Source of the DNA: Cladocopium goreaui
Taxonomy: Eukaryota; Sar; Dinophyceae; Suessiales; Symbiodiniaceae
DNA: 64,000 nt
Assembly (NCBI GenBank): GCA_947184155.2
Contig: CAMXCT020001147.1
Span: 65,001 to 129,000, forward strand
Direction of reading: 5' to 3'
This document shows positions 63,969-64,000 of this stretch, in pieces. Each line of letters begins with the position of its first letter. The first letter of the stretch is position 1. Under the pieces are notes generated by a model. That model was not told the DNA's origin. It saw nothing but the letters and a program-made list of their open reading frames with translations, and made no database searches. The position numbers and the translations under genes were made by a program.

Positions 63969-64000
63969 TCAGTTTGGTGGCTTGATCACCTTTTTTGTTG

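Noticed and set aside
1-64000. Dinoflagellate spliced-leader relic, rRNA, or organelle genes
   Set aside because: I looked for CCGTAGCCATTTTGGCTC-like sequence and rRNA or photosystem motifs and saw none.

Overview
ORGANISM. The window reads as nuclear DNA of a dinoflagellate, most likely in the Suessiales (Symbiodiniaceae or Polarella-like). This is inference. The supporting signs are: no bacterial-style gene packing; coding signal only as many short islands of about 40-200 bp, typically entered through an AG|G boundary and left at GT; dense short inverted-repeat elements; many micro- and minisatellites; a Merlin/ISXO2-type transposon; C-x2-C / D-A-x-F-C-R-x-C mini-exons; and a roughly 113-bp tandem family whose reverse frames read like ORFs I recall from Suessiales gene predictions. 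No spliced-leader relic, rRNA or tRNA was found. No complete gene can be assembled by eye, so 'CDS' entries are candidate exons unless stated otherwise.

LAYOUT. 1-20 kb: scattered plus-strand exon candidates among hairpin elements, including a 330-bp composite palindrome (512-838) and an exon of a 2-oxoglutarate/Fe(II) oxygenase-like domain (18565-18713). 20.8-23.4 kb: a 12-bp satellite interrupted by a complete-looking transposon (21563-23328) that has inverted ends, a 9-bp direct repeat, a minus-strand ISXO2/Merlin transposase fragment and an internal G-rich 118-bp array. 23.4-48.5 kb: many exon candidates, most on plus, with a two-exon phase-consistent piece on minus at 37.9-38.4 kb, plus two related zinc-motif mini-exons (36.7 and 39.7 kb). 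48.5-51.2 kb: a 2.7-kb minisatellite with telomere-like TTTTAGGGG runs, starting directly at the donor side of a good exon. 51.7-52.8 kb: two more tandem arrays ending at a strong exon (52842-52963). 54.8-60 kb: degenerate TTCA tracts, (TTG)n, the 113-bp family, and 24-bp and 42-bp arrays. 60.5-62.3 kb: further exons. 62.4-63.8 kb: (CATA)n/(GATA)n.

MAIN POINT. Four families of 100-130-bp inverted-repeat elements recur (A: ACCCTCTGGTAA ends, about 25 copies; B: CTGGTTGGTGGTT ends; C: GGAGGTTTCC..GGGGTACCCC ends; D: GTCAACCCTGGATTAATAAACC ends). The ends of A and B contain GT on the left and CAG on the right by virtue of being inverted repeats, so each copy carries its own potential splice sites. 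Several open coding-like stretches stop or start exactly at those points. This suggests introner-like (intron-forming) elements with a TA target duplication, but reading frames do not join cleanly across A copies when I try it, so it is a testable proposal and not a demonstration.
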